Part shown: piece after piece, positions 1 through 10,878 of the stretch
How the letters are laid out: every line of letters begins with the position of its first letter
How positions within the stretch are numbered: the first letter of the stretch is position 1
Assembly (NCBI GenBank): GCA_034509735.1
Contig: JACGWO010000004.1
Location: 23,169,395 to 23,233,394 of the forward strand
Direction of reading: 5' to 3'
Length of the DNA: 64,000 nucleotides
Origin: Sesamum alatum
Taxonomy: Eukaryota > Streptophyta > Magnoliopsida > Lamiales > Pedaliaceae
The notes under the pieces: model-generated
Seen by the model: the letters and a program-made list of their open reading frames with translations, nothing else
The model's database searches: none
Told to the model about the DNA's origin: nothing
Made by a program: the position numbers and the translations under genes

Positions 1-1105
1 AGAAATTCGCCTAACTCTAGCTGAGGGTGAACCTAAAGAGTCACACACAATTCACTACAAATGGAGGAATTAACTAGGAATTAAATCCAAGAGGTCAAAT
101 AATTTAATTAGATTATTGGTTCTCTTTAGGAGTGTCAAACCTTTAAATATTAACTGGAGTAAATAGGCTTGGTTCATGAATTAGATTTATGAATTAGAGA
201 GAAGGGATTTTCTGTCTTTAAGTAGAATGAAGATGGAAAAATTAATTTTGGGCTTAAGCATTTATTTGATATTTACTACAAGCCCATTAGGAATTATTGG
301 ACTATTAAATAGGATTTAAAAGTCCATTCCTCAAAGCCCATCAAGGGATGGAAGGACAAGATCAACTCTTGTGGTTAGTTGAGATGAAGGGCTAGGGTTA
401 AGTTTGACTTAGTCAAACTCTAGGTTGACTAGGATTTGACTAGGTCAAAGTCCTAGTTGTGTAAGGTATGCCTCTTTTGAAGAGTTTGAGTATGATTAGG
501 AAGAGCACTTCCTTATAAATACTCAAGAACACACACACACACACACACTAATCTCTACACTACTCTTATCTCTCTCTCACACACACACACGATCGCCGCC
601 CCTCTCTCTCGTTTGACCCTCTCTCTCTCTCACCACTTCAAAGAACTCTCATGTTCTCTTGTCTTTGATACAAGGGAACGTTTAACAATCGATCACATTA
701 AACTAATAGCGTTTTGGTCGATTGTTCCTCCTTTTCCTCTTGATCTCTTGCTACCATGAGGGAATCAAGATCTGGTTAATTGTGTGGATGATTTAGAGGA
801 TTCCTACATTAGGATCTCGGTGGCAAAACGTTGAACAACGCGTGTAGCCGAACAAAGAAATCTACAACAGGTAAGTAACGTTCGTAGTATTTATGTTCTT
901 TCCAACCCTATATGGCCTCCATGGAATCGAGCATGCTTGTTTACTTTTCTTCATGAGATACACCTAACGCCCGGGAGATTTAAGGGAACACCCTTTGAAC
1001 GCTTCTTTAATTTCGTCATTTATGCATGTTTTATTTATGTTTACGTTTTAATACATTGTGTTTCCGCACACGCCCTCTCCCGGGAACGATCGAGTTTGCG
1101 TTACA
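1..1105 (+). mobile_element. Ty1/copia LTR fragment (left part outside window)
   Basis: This is the right-hand part of a copia LTR related to, but well diverged from, the LTRs of the complete copia element at 14741-24993. It shares landmarks in the same order: a block at 29-48 (gaacctaaagagtcacacac), a promoter-like TATAAATA at 514-521, a 5'UTR-like stretch, and a terminal block with gagatacacctaacgcccgg near 955-975 and cccgggaacgatcgag near 1079-1094. The LTR probably ends at ttaca (1101-1105). No tRNA-Met primer site follows, so it is a 3' LTR, a solo LTR or a truncated copy. Dinucleotide (AC)n runs at about 527-548 and 579-591 lie just downstream of the TATA box. Confidence 0.75.
514..521 (+). 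promoter_or_regulatory. TATA box of the copia LTR fragment
   Basis: TATAAATA lies at the same relative place as the TATA-like sequences of the related LTRs at 16149-16156 and on the minus strand of 27484-29449. It is followed by CT/AC-rich leader sequence. The promoter role is inferred from LTR position. Confidence 0.5.
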
Positions 1106-1112
1106 TGTGCCA

Positions 1113-2100
1113 TATAGGAATGTATAGCATTGTTCCCTAATGCTGAAGTTGTTCACCTTCCAATGGGACTGTCGGGCCACTGGCCGCTTCTGGTGTGCAC
1201 TTCTACTCAACATAGGGCTCATCTATTGTTTTGTGCACCATGTCTTCGGTTTGAGGCCCATTAGACATCAGATCTATCTTGTGAGCAGATTATTCAGAAT
1301 GCTTGGAGGATCATCGACTTAGGTGGGGATTAGGATACTCTTTTCCAGAATTTCACTTAGTATAAGCAGGATTTGCACCGGTGAGCTTGAAAGCAGGGAA
1401 GTACTCCAAGTTGGAGGGTTAAGCGAATTGAGCAGCAGATCGGGGAATCTACTCTTACATCTCAGGCGAGGCAGCAAGCTAGGACTCTCCGGGGAGAGCT
1501 TGATCGGATCTTAGCAAAGGAGGAGGTTTATTGGAAAATTGCGGAGTAAGTTTCATTGGTTGAGAGATGGAGACAGAAACAAATATTTCCATTACAAGAC
1601 TTCTGAGATGAGGAAAATGATACTATACGAGGGATTCAGGATGAGCATGGACAGTGCTTGGATGATGAACAACATATTTAGCACACTATTTTGAGATAAT
1701 TCACTTTTATCTTTACATTGGAGAATCCATCGGAGTTGGAGTTGGAGTCTGTTTTGGAAGTGATCCTGTCTCGGGTGGATCAAGCTATGAACGACAACTT
1801 GCTACAAGCGTTCATTGTTGAGGAAGTTAAAACATTTTGGATGGCCTCGTTCAAATCCCCAGGGCGGATGGTATGGCCCCTCTTTTCTTCAAGAAATATT
1901 TGTCTGTAATTGGTGGTAGTGTCTCGCATAGTGTTTTATCTTTTCTTATTGATCAATGCCTGTCCCCATCCCTTAATCATACCAACATTGTTCTTGTTCA
2001 GAAATGTACCTCCCCTGAATCATTGTCACAATTTGGGCCGATTAGCCTTTGCAATGTAGTTTACAAAATTGCATCCAAGACAATTTCTAATCGAAACTAA
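1113..2100 (+). pseudogene. L1-type LINE ORF2 fragment (end of endonuclease to start of RT)
   Basis: Degenerate coding sequence of a plant non-LTR retrotransposon. Around 1145-1185 a VVHLPMGLSGHWP-like stretch matches the end of the AP endonuclease domain, where the usual SDH is SGH. Near 1505-1590 it reads ELDRILAKEEVYW and then the linker WLRDGDRN-KYFH. From 1837 it has GRADGMAPLFFKKY, NHTNIVLVQK and ISLCNVVYKI, the conserved start of the reverse transcriptase (usual form APGPDGF...FRPISLCN). The catalytic palm is missing and several stops and frameshifts interrupt the frame. It stops abruptly near 2097 against an inverted fragment of another LINE. It encodes nothing functional. Confidence 0.8.
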
Positions 2101-2300
2101 ATTTGTATGATTTAGCGTTGGAGGTATCACACATGAATTCAGTATTTTCATAGCACAAGGAGTGATTTCCGTACATACAATGTTCCAATAGTGCTGAAAG
2201 AAAAATGGGGGGAACCTATCCGGGCCTAGGGACGTGAGCAGAGACATGGAAAACAAAGCAAGCCGTATCTCCTCCGACCCAAAAGGCCGAGTTAGTTGCT
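2097..2300 (-). pseudogene. second LINE RT fragment, inverted
   Basis: On the minus strand the translation reads SEEIRLALFSM, then GPDRFPPFFFQHYWNIV and ending NHTNLVSI near 2100. This is the same RT-N region as the neighbouring plus-strand fragment, but from a different LINE family: FFFQHYWNIV here against LFFKKYLSVI there. Both fragments are cut at about the same codon region and meet head to head. Nothing downstream of the motif is preserved. Confidence 0.65.
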
Positions 2301-2720
2301 AATTTTGTGCATAAAAAACGCAAGGATGGACCCCTCGCATAGTAGTGAACAAGTCCAATGGAAACAGATCAGTGGATGTGAATAACTAGTGAAAGTAAGA
2401 GAAATAAGATTCTGAATATCTTTTTTCTCTGATCACCTCTCACATGCGTCATTGCGGAGCCACCTAATACGATTGGTTTCCAGCATGAGATGACGCCCGA
2501 GCATGGAAGAATTTAGTGTTGCAATCACCAGCTGCCAACCTATGTTGTTTCGCTCTCTGCTGCCATTTGTTAAAATTAATAAGTAATAGGCAATATAATG
2601 ATTAAGAGTTCTTGGACTAGAGGCGAAATTTTTGTTGATTTTTGCCTTAAATGCGCCATCAGTATCGAATTTCGCATTTTTTTTTTGCCTTCAATTTATT
2701 TCTTCTTAGTTACATGAGGT
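2300..2720. other. no gene seen
   Basis: No open frame of note and no recognisable repeat. The stretch may be decayed LINE sequence continuing from 2300. A T-run occurs at about 2678-2686. Confidence 0.4.
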
Positions 2721-2724
2721 AAAT

Positions 2725-3618
2725 ATGATTTCCTTCGATGCTTGTCTAGACGAACTTACATCCCTTGTCAAAAGATTTGTTGCAGAAAATTCCCAAAGAG
2801 TGAAGGCTTGTGGAATCTGCAATTCCATGGGTCATTCCACCGATCTGTGCCCTATGCTCCAAGACACAGAACACGCTGATGCCATAGGAGGATTCTTCGA
2901 ACCATCACAAAGGAGATATGATCCCTATTTCAGCACATACAACCCCGGATGAAGAGATCATCCGAATCTTAGCTGTGGCACCTAACCTCATAATTTTCAG
3001 AAAGCTCCATATAGGTCGCTGGGACCGCCACCTCCTCCGCCCAATTCCACAGTAGGTACACCTCTTGAGGAAATAGTGAAAATACTCGTTGCTAACACCC
3101 TACAATTGCAATGGGTCACTCATCAACTTTAGCAAGAGACTCGCACAAGCATCCCAAATTTGGAGGTCCAAACTCGCATAAGCATCCAAAATTTGGAGAC
3201 CCACACTCGCACAAGCATCCAAAATTTGGATGTTCGAATGAGTTAATTGGCGTCGTCGGTCAGTCGGTTGGAATCCCAAAGTAAGTTACCCTCTCAAGCC
3301 ATGGTTAGTCCTAAACAAAACGTTAGTGCTAGTGTCTTGCGCAGTGAAAAAGAGTTGCAGCCCATCAAGGATGAAAATAGCACTAAGCGTGGGCATGCAG
3401 AATATGGTAAAATAGAGTAGAAATTCGAGATGTGCCAAAGACAAGCAGACAAGCCCAACCTAATGAACGAGGAGCATCCCAATGCATGGGTAACAAAACT
3501 CCATTCCCGAAAAGATTTTCCAAGTCCAAGGAAGAAAAAAGAGGATAAGAAAATCTTTCAAACATTTCGCAAAGTAGAGGTAAACATTCCCTTGCTCGAC
3601 GCAATCAAATGAATACCT
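2725..3618 (+). pseudogene. Athila-type Ty3/gypsy gag remnant
   Basis: A gag fragment with the Athila-lineage zinc-knuckle region: KACGICNSMGHSTDLCP near residues 28-44, followed by AIGGFFEPSQRRYDPYF and TYNPG. A TGA at 2950-2952 stands where tryptophan is usual. The frame then resumes as RDHPNLS and a proline-rich stretch. At about 3140-3235 a 33 bp unit is repeated three times (protein TRTSIQNLE-like). It continues as LASSVSRLE, NVSASVLRSEKEL and finally VEVNIPLLDAIK (3577-3609), the usual Athila run before the protease. The match ends near 3613-3618, where LTR/primer-site-like sequence of the opposite strand begins. The pol part is absent. Several stops make it a pseudogene. Confidence 0.8.
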
Positions 3619-3672
3619 CGCAACGGCACCAAAATTGTACGAGATAAATCTCCCCCAGCAACATTGCCAAAA
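3615..3672 (-). other. two primer-binding-site-like motifs next to LTR
   Basis: On the minus strand, directly after the LTR end, TTGGCAATGTTGCTGGGG (3653-3671) resembles the Athila/Tat-type primer site TGGCGCCGTTGCCGGGGA, with about 13 of 18 positions matching. A second match, TGGTGCCGTTGCGAGGTA, lies near 3616-3633 with about 14 of 18. Their place beside the LTR supports the first as the real site. The second could be a relic or chance. Confidence 0.45.
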
Positions 3673-3675
3673 ATT

Positions 3676-4966
3676 TGATGAGTGTCGAATCCACCAAAGA
3701 TAATCCTACACAAGAAAAACTTGTAGAAGCAGTGAGTAGGATTGAATCCACAGAGATTGTTTCTTTAATTCCTTCAAGTAAAAACAAAATAAACGAGGGG
3801 GAGTGTTTTTGGTTCAGAATTACTTAACTACGAATAAATTCTAAGGATGAATAAGAGATAAGAACAGATTTTCATTTGAAGACAGGTTCATGCTTGATTC
3901 CGTGGTTGATCATAAATGCAAATATGACAATCGTACAAAATAGATAAACTAGTTATGGCCATTGGTATGACCTAACGACCTCGCCTTTTCTTACCATGTC
4001 GTTAGCCAAGGAACGCCCGTTGGCTAATTCCCTAATCAATAGACAGCTGTGGGAATGCCCTCAAGATTTAATCTTAAACGCCATTAATAATTAGAAAGGC
4101 CTAGTTCTAACGAATAAATTCCTACGAGGATTTATTTAGGCTAGATTGTGCATTCCATAACCGACCACTACGACATGATAAATTATGCTGCGTTGCCACT
4201 AAGTATTAGACTAACAAACAATTACGGATTTTCAAGTCTAGTTAGCTAGGCGGATATTCTTGACAATGAAGAATTGGTCTTCCCATTCGTAAATCAGACT
4301 ATTTGTGATGAAAGCGCAGAGAACAACACAGATATCCACAGAACAAAAGTATGAAACATAAATTAGATCTCACAACATGCGTGAATCAAGCAATCACCAT
4401 AACTTCAATCGAAAATTGAAGAACTAGCCTAACATGCTAATGGAAGAACACATAAAAGAAAGAGGGAATTTCATGAATAAAACGCAGAGAATCAGATGAT
4501 AGATCTCCGATGTCTTCAATCACATCACTTATTTATACTACTTAATTTCCTAATAAACCTAGATACCAAAAATATAGATTTCTAAGAGAACTTTAAGTCC
4601 TATTTAAATAAACTCTTAACTTTATTGCGACTCCTTAAGAAAGGAAGATTCCAACTTTTCAAAACCATTATAATTCATGTGTGAATCAACTTTTCTCTAG
4701 AAAATTCGTCCATCTTCTCCACATTTCGTTGTTTTTTCCGTTGCACTAGACGTGGGCACGTCTAGTGAGAAATGCAAGTCTGTCATGGTATTTTTTTCTC
4801 CAAATTTTTTTATGTCTTTTTCACTTGTTTGGCTTCATTTCTTCAATCCTTACTCCGTAAACACCTTTTTAGCTGCAAACACCAAATTTCACATGATTTA
4901 GGAGTTATTCAATATCAAAAGATGGTCAAAATACTACTAAAACCATAGTAATTTGGACACTCATCA
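3676..4966 (-). mobile_element. LTR of a Ty3/gypsy-like element, minus orientation
   Basis: The segment starts TGATGAGTGTC and ends GACACTCATCA, a perfect 11 bp terminal inverted repeat with the TG...CA form of an LTR. On the minus strand a TATAAAT lies at 4531-4537, and just past the LTR end a primer-site-like sequence follows (3653-3671). Orientation is therefore minus. No second LTR or internal coding region of this orientation is present in the window. It abuts the plus-strand Athila-type gag remnant at about 3618, so this is a truncated or solo copy joined to unrelated sequence. Confidence 0.65.
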
Positions 4967-5573
4967 AGTTCCAACAATGTGCCAATATTTTTGAAAAAAG
5001 AGAGCTAGCATACCATCGGTCGGGATAAAGTTAATCTTTGTTTGGTACTTTATATTCTATTAATTAACTAGAAAATAAATAGAGTTTGGAACAGTTAACT
5101 TGGGCAAAAAAAAATCATGATTTTCATTGCAAAGTGTAACAAAAACGGCATCCAAGAGTTGCGCATAAAATTATCACTAAAAATAATTAGTGACACATAT
5201 ATGGTAAATAATCTAGTGACATCACCACTAAGTATCTATAGTGATGATATTCTACATGTTTCTTGTCACTGAGTGACAATTTGAAAATTATAATTTAATA
5301 TTTAGTCATTAATATTATATTTTGTTGTAATAGCCTGTGCGACCATTTGGCAAGGCCAAATGTTCGTTGCTCAGTAAATTTTATTTAAACAATATATTGA
5401 TGTGAAGAATGTTTTTGTCTTCCAAGAGGATTGAATCTTCTGCGTAGAGAAATTGCAAGTATATATTATTATATATCATTGCATGAAAAATGTAAGGTTT
5501 ATTTATTCAAAGAAAATCAATTTGATGTAAATTTTTATATTTGTTATTGAATTCTAAATCCACCATAATAGAA
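4967..5573. other. AT-rich DNA without gene
   Basis: No coding signal. Around 5165-5275 the short phrase agtgaca/tcacta recurs in both orientations (cactaaaaataattagtgac and similar), which suggests a decayed inverted-repeat element, but no clear terminal pair or target duplication can be drawn. The T-run at about 5577-5583 belongs to the 3' end of the following minus-strand LINE. Confidence 0.35.
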
Positions 5574-5609
5574 GATTTTTTTTTAATAGTAATCGAGAGG
5601 TTATATTAT

Positions 5610-6300
5610 TTATTGCAGATTAAGAGACATGATACAAGGTTTTGACGTTAGTATAGTACAAGAAAGGATCATATCATGTTCCACTAGCTCAGTGACCCAA
5701 ACTGGTTGTGCCAAAAACATCTGCATACTAGGCTTTTCTGATGAAGCAAAACGTGCAAGGCTATCTGCTATTTGGTTTCCCTCTCGGTAGCAAAAGACAG
5801 CCTTCAAACTTTCAAACTCCGAAATGAGGGCCTTGATATCCTTGATTAAAGGCATTAGGGTTACTCGCATAGACTCCTCCCTGTTAAGTTAGCAAAGCAA
5901 AGATTTAGAGTTTGTTTCCACAATCAGTCTATGATAGTTATGTTTCATTGCAATCTGGAGACTGGTTCTGAGTGCCCAACATTCAGCCAAAGAGTTAGTT
6001 TGGATGCCAATATAATCAGAAAATGCTAGAAGGTAATTTCCTTTGTAATCACTGAATATGCCTCCACAGCCTGCGTGTCCTGGATTTCCAAGAGAGGATC
6101 CATCTATGTTTAGTTTCACCCAGTTATGAGCAGGAGGATTCCATTTACAGATAATAGCATATTTAACCTTAGTCATTTTCTTTCGTATAGATACACATTC
6201 CCTAGACATAGTACAAGCATCTTTCCATATTTTGTTTATGCTAATTTGGGAACCCTTAAACACAGCCGCATTCCGTGCCTTCCAGATATGCCACAGTAAG
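5610..6300 (-). pseudogene. LINE RNase H domain (RVT_3-like)
   Basis: The RNase H domain of the LINE polyprotein would remove the RNA strand during reverse transcription. On the minus strand it reads WVKLNIDGSSLGNPGHAGCG near 6063-6122, the typical first catalytic Asp motif, then SLAECWALRTSLQIA with the expected Glu, and after a break at about 5880-5890 FCYREGNQIADSLARFAS with the last catalytic Asp. The break (stop and frameshift between the two parts) and loss of continuity with the zf-RVT region near 6300 make it a pseudogene. This domain is typical of plant LINEs. Confidence 0.8.
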
Positions 6301-6930
6301 TTAAGCTAAAGATTGTTTAAAAGGGTTATTCTTTAAAGACTGCAGTATAATTAGAATATTGGTGGTTGATAAATCTCTTATATCTGGCATAAGTTGAGTA
6401 GAAACATAAGAGAAAATAGGGTAGTTAACAAAAGTATGAGTAATGTTTTCTGCTTCTACTCTATACAGATTACATAAAGATGAAGGAATACTTCTCTGTT
6501 GGAAGAGAAAAACAGAGTTTGATAAACAGTTATGACTAAGAAGCCATGCAAAAAACTGGACTCTAGGGAAGGTGAAAGTTTTTGATAAAGTATGCCATGG
6601 AAGAGTCGGTGAGGGTACTAGGGCATAAAACACTTTTGATCGCAGCCAGGAATATGCACTTTTAAGGGAAAACTTACCAGTTTTGTCCCATCTCCAGACT
6701 TGTATATCATTTTGGGGGGTAATAGGTATAGGTATTGAAGATATCTGGATTAACAGGTCGGAGGGAAGTAAGGCTTGTATGGGCGATAAGTCGCATTTAG
6801 AGTCAGATATAAGTGAATCTACTTTTAGGTTTTGCAATTCCACAGGTATATGAGAAACCTTTGAATCAAGACAGTCATCCAAAGTCCATAAATATTTCCA
6901 TATATTAATATCTGATCCATTTCCCACTAT
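6301..6930 (-). pseudogene. LINE zf-RVT region
   Basis: Linker and zinc-binding region following RT in plant LINEs. It begins at GNGSDINIWKYLW, then has WRWDKTGKFSLKSAYSWL, the characteristic phrase before zf-RVT, and FPRVQFFAWLLSHNCLSN with a remnant of the Cys/His motif (CNLYRVEAENITHTFVN; the usual C-X2-C is degraded). Its upstream continuation is at 7802 and beyond, separated by the solo LTR. Removing that insertion and one target copy restores the phase (SIRW then IVGNG). Confidence 0.8.
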
Positions 6931-6935
6931 CTATC

Positions 6936-7796
6936 TGTAAATAAATTTTCGTGTTCCTGAATTTCACGAAATACGAAAATATTACAAATAAATTATTGAA
7001 TTGAATTGAGTATTTCGTGGGTGCGAAATCTCTACTTGAAGCCTCTTCTTCTCTTCAAGAGCGTGATCTTTGACTTCGACAACTTTGGAGGTGAAACTTT
7101 GACGTTTGATCTCCTTTGACGTTGATTTTGACTTTGAATAACGTTAATTCAGGGGTCGTTGACTTGTTCCCGGATCAAACGCTATAAACTTGACGATTTT
7201 TTACTTGAATTTGGGATGTTCTTGGTGGATCTGAGACTTTGATCTTCCGCCAAGGTGGACTTCGGTCTTGATAACGTTAATTCGCCGGTCTTCGGATCTT
7301 CCTTGATTTGTGCTTGAGAGGACTTCGAGACTTCTTGAATGCTCTCTTGCTTGTATGTGTCTGTATTCTGAATGAGTTCCAAAGACCCCTTTATATAGTT
7401 GTCAAAGAGGTAGAGTTGTGGTGAACTTGAACACTTATTTTGTATTATCTCTTTATTTTAATTTAAAGAAATAAATACATTAAATATTTGGGAAGACATG
7501 ATTGGTCAATTTCGATATTATCTCTTTATTTTTTATTTTTTTTTTGTATTTTTTGAAGAGATAATATGATAAATATTCGTCTTGATTTGATTGGTCGGAA
7601 CACCTCAATTTGACACGTGTCGACCGTTGATTCAATGATGAGATATATATTAAAATATCAATTAATTTAACTATTTATATTTAGAATTAATTTAGTAAAT
7701 TCCAAAATATAAATAGAAAAATAGAGTATAATTGATAACTAACATATATTTTCCACTTGTCGTCATTTGATTGGGTGCAAAATTAATTTGTCTACA
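6936..7796 (-). mobile_element. solo LTR inserted in the LINE
   Basis: An 861 bp segment of the TG...CA type, starting TGTAAATAAATTTTCG and ending AATTTGTCTACA. It is flanked by ctatc (6931-6935) and ccatc (7797-7801), a 5 bp target duplication with one mismatch. On the minus strand a TATATAAAG lies at about 7389-7397, so the LTR is read leftward. Excision of the segment and one flank restores the LINE reading frame, which fixes the boundaries. No coding sequence of an LTR element is inside. An apparent 66-codon frame at 7182-7382 is within the transcribed leader and is not considered a gene. Confidence 0.7.
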
Positions 7797-7801
7797 CCAT
7801 C

Positions 7802-9135
7802 TAATAGAATCCTTAACAAGGGGGATAGTGTTATGAATATGTTTCCACACATAACTATGATAAGGTTTAACTCTAGCCTCAACAAAATTGTTATGCGGAA
7901 AATATTTTTCTTTTAGAAGAAGTATGCACAGGGATGAATCAAATAGGTGTAGTCTCCATCCTAGATGTAACAGACATGCTCTATTTAGGGTGTTCAAATC
8001 TCTGAAACCTAGACCTTCATATTGCTTGGGTAGACAACATGTATTCCAATTGACCAAACTTTTCCTATTATCAAGTTTTGATGGATTCCAAAGAAAATGT
8101 TTACTAATTTTGTTTATGTGTTGAATGATGTTCTGAGGTAATTTAAACACGTTCATATGATAAAGAGGAATAGAATTTATAACATGCTTGATGAGAGTAC
8201 TTCTACCAGCATATGATAGAAAACGGTTATACCAGGTATTGATCCGACTTTCAACTTTAGAAATGTTTGAAAAAAATTCTTCTTTGGAATTCCGACCCAT
8301 GACATAAGGGAGACCTAAATATTTATCGCCATTCGATAAGTGGTGGTTAATGTACAGAGCTTCAGATATTCCATGTTTCAAAGAGGTTAGGCAGTTTGGA
8401 GAATGAGTCAATTTTGATTTGTTCCAACAGATAGATAAACCTGATAGGCTCTCAAATTGATCCAGAGTACCCTTAAAATACACCACAGATTTATGATTTG
8501 CTTTCAGAAATAAAAGGCAATCATCGACGTAACAAAGAATAGGTAATTTTGGTCTGTTTATGCATGGTGACATTGCATCAACAAGATGAAGTTGAGAATC
8601 TACCAAAATTTTTTGAATTAAACGCTCAAGGCAGAGAAATGAAGATATAAGGAGATAGGATCACCTTGCCTTATACCTATAGTGGGGTTCCATTAATAAG
8701 ATCGGTTTTCATTTATACGAATAGAGCAGGTGACACTAGAAATGCATGTCATGATCCAGTCTATAAAGATTTGGGGAAAATTGTACAATTTCAAACAGAA
8801 TCTAATATAGCCCCAATCTAATTTGTCATAGGCTTTTTCAAGATCAAGTTTAATAGCCATGCAATATTGTTTACCTTTTTTGGATCGCATCGAATGCAGC
8901 ATCTCATGAGCCATAATAATATTGTCACTAATAAGTATATTGGTAAAAACGCATTTTCAAAAGGTGAAATAAGGGAAGATATGAGAGGTTTGAGCCGAGC
9001 CACTAAGATATTAGAAATGATTTTTTTGTAAATGGTGTTACAAAGGCTTATAGGTCTAAAATGTTGATGAGATGACGCATTAGGACGTTTAGGGATAACA
9101 ATTAGTTCTGTTAAATTAATATCAGTAGATTTTAG
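7802..9135 (-). pseudogene. LINE reverse transcriptase
   Basis: Reverse transcriptase of the same LINE. From right to left on the minus strand: FRPISLCNTIYKKIISN near 9015-9080; SPFENAF at about 8950; AHEMLHSM and KLDLEKAYDKLDWGYI (8812-8860) with the first catalytic Asp; LCYVDDCLLF (about 8510-8545) with the YVDD box; then KYLGLPYVMGR, LSYAGRSTLIKHVINSIPLY and HFLWNP of the thumb. A stop and frameshift between 8606 and 8693 and another near 8914 separate the parts. The protein would act in target-primed reverse transcription if intact. Confidence 0.85.
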
Positions 9136-9593
9136 GTATACATTTCATAAGTCATTTTTTACTTTCTCATTTTTTTTCTCTTTGCATTTACAAGCTTGAT
9201 TTCGAGAAAGTTGATCGCATTATCATCAGTTAATTTGGAATTCGGGTCATTTTTTAGTTTTATTTAACAAAATTTGCATAGTATATTTAGTAGTTATTGT
9301 ACTTATGCTTAACTTTCTTTTAAATAATCTTTCGTTAAATAATGAAGATTGTTTTTTTCAACTATATATATAAATCAAACTTATTTTAAATTCTGTTTAT
9401 TGATGTATTAGGATTAAAAAATAATGATTTGCCATCACTTATCTAATTAAAAAATTTCTTTTAATTAACATTCACATAACTCTAATTTAAAAAAAAATTC
9501 TAAAGGAAAAATATCAACGTTCAAGATATCTTAAAATCCTCTTATGCCCTAACAAAATTCTTTCATAATAATAAACCTATCCAACAGAAATAT
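9136..9593. other. AT-rich DNA without gene
   Basis: No coding frame or known repeat seen. Long A/T runs only. Confidence 0.4.
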
Positions 9594-9842
9594 ACGTTCC
9601 AATTTCAATGGGTTACCCCTCCACATGGCTTTTTCAAATTAAATATTGATGGATCATCGTTAGGGAACTCAGGTAATGCTGGAATTGGAGTTATTATACG
9701 TGACTCAGAGGGTAAGTTCATTTCTGTTTATGGAATTTACGTTGGCATCACAACAAATAATATAGCAGAAATCTAGGTACTTTGGTATAGATTACAAATA
9801 GTTGTCAGTCTTGAAATTCAGCACTTTCATATAGCTACTGGT
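9594..9842 (+). pseudogene. isolated RNase H domain fragment
   Basis: A short plus-strand frame reads QWVTPPHGFFKLNIDGSSLG (from 9606), followed by NAGIGVIIRDSEGKFI and TTNNIAEI, then a TAG where the family has a small residue before ALWYGLQ-like sequence. This is the N-terminal two thirds of a plant RVT_3-type RNase H, with the first catalytic Asp (NIDGS) and the Glu region. It has no LINE RT beside it in the same orientation, so it is a detached LINE tail or a fragment of an RNase H-like gene. Confidence 0.7.
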
Positions 9843-10770
9843 AGGCATGTCAATAGGTAGGGTAAGACCCTATCCAGGCCCATCCTAAAAAAAAATACCC
9901 AAACCCAGGCTCATAAAAATATATTAGACCCAGACCCAGACCCAGTAAAAAATATAAGTTGGGTCTGGGCCGGGTCTATACCCAATAATAACTAATACTA
10001 CCCAGACCCATTCCTCCAACTCAGCCCACAAAAATTGAGTCTTCACACCATTAATAAAAAAACTTTAAGAATATTATTATTTCAAAATGTAGCCCAAATG
10101 CATCTTCTCTTTTTTTCTTATTTTTGGAGATAAGCACAGCGGTGGCTTTACGAATTCTCAAAGAGAAACATGTGTCTTGGGGCGGCGGCTTTCTGAATTC
10201 AAGCACAAATTCACAATTCTTCAAGACCCTTCATCAAAAACAACACGCCCTTTACAGTAACTACATCATGCAAAACTCCTCTTCCAAGATCACCCCTCTC
10301 GAAGGCGTATTCTCATGCCGCTGTTGCGTCATCGCCCCTAAATCTACCGCTTCATCGTTGTTGTTGCGCGGCCCCCGCTGGGATCTGCCGCTTCATCGCC
10401 GCTGTTGTGCGGCCGCCGCCCAGATCCGCCGCGTTGCGCCGTCGCCAGCTAGATCCATCGCGGTGCACCGTCGTCGCCCAGATCCGCCGCGGTTGTGTCC
10501 TCGCTCACCTGTCGCTCATGCCATTGTTGTGGGTATCAGCATACCAAACTCATCTTTTAGAAGAGGCGTTGTTTTTTCTCCAGCATAGTTTTCTCTTTAT
10601 CGTGTGTGCTTGCGTGAACTGTGAAGGAGAATGAGGATGAGAACCAGAGAATCCTTTGGACGAAAAGGCTGGAACAACATTTATTTCTATTTACTTCCTA
10701 ATTTTTTTTTAAATTAATGGGTCGGGTCCGGACCCGGCCCAAAAGTTTGGGCCTCGTAGAAGACGATTCA
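9843..10770. repeat. GGGTC/GACCC-rich repeat, possible non-autonomous DNA element
   Basis: The left part carries many cccagacccagaccc-type words and gggtctgggccgggtct. The right end (10722-10757) carries the complementary type gggtcgggtccggacccgg followed by cccaaaagtttggg. Such sequence is common at the ends of plant hAT-like non-autonomous elements, but I cannot identify exact termini or an 8 bp duplication. The middle (10300-10540) is GC-rich with an imperfect ~45 bp repeat of the cagatccgccgc type. A 154-codon frame across it (10124-10588) is a by-product of the GC-rich repeats. Confidence 0.35.
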
Positions 10771-10827
10771 GCTTATATACAATGCTATTATTTTGGTGTG
10801 TAAAAAAAAAAATTAACACACACCACA

Positions 10828-10878
10828 TAGTTTCTCTCTCTCTCTCTCTCACGCACACACACACAAAAACACACATGC
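10828..10878. repeat. CT/AC compound microsatellite
   Basis: A (CT)n run followed by (AC)n. Confidence 0.85.

Larger units (their letters stand above)
5574..9135 (-). mobile_element. 5'-truncated L1-type LINE with RNase H, split by solo LTR
   Basis: Reading from right to left: RT fingers and palm, RT thumb, zf-RVT region and RNase H, the usual order of plant L1-type ORF2. The sequence ends in a plus-strand T-run (poly-A on the minus strand) at about 5577-5583. The endonuclease and first ORF are absent, as expected for 5' truncation. A solo LTR (6936-7796) interrupts it. I could not recognise a target duplication for the LINE itself. Confidence 0.8.

Noticed and set aside
10124..10588. 154-codon frame as a host gene
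   Set aside because: It follows imperfect GC-rich repeats inside a repetitive element, with no recognisable domain and no splice or promoter context.
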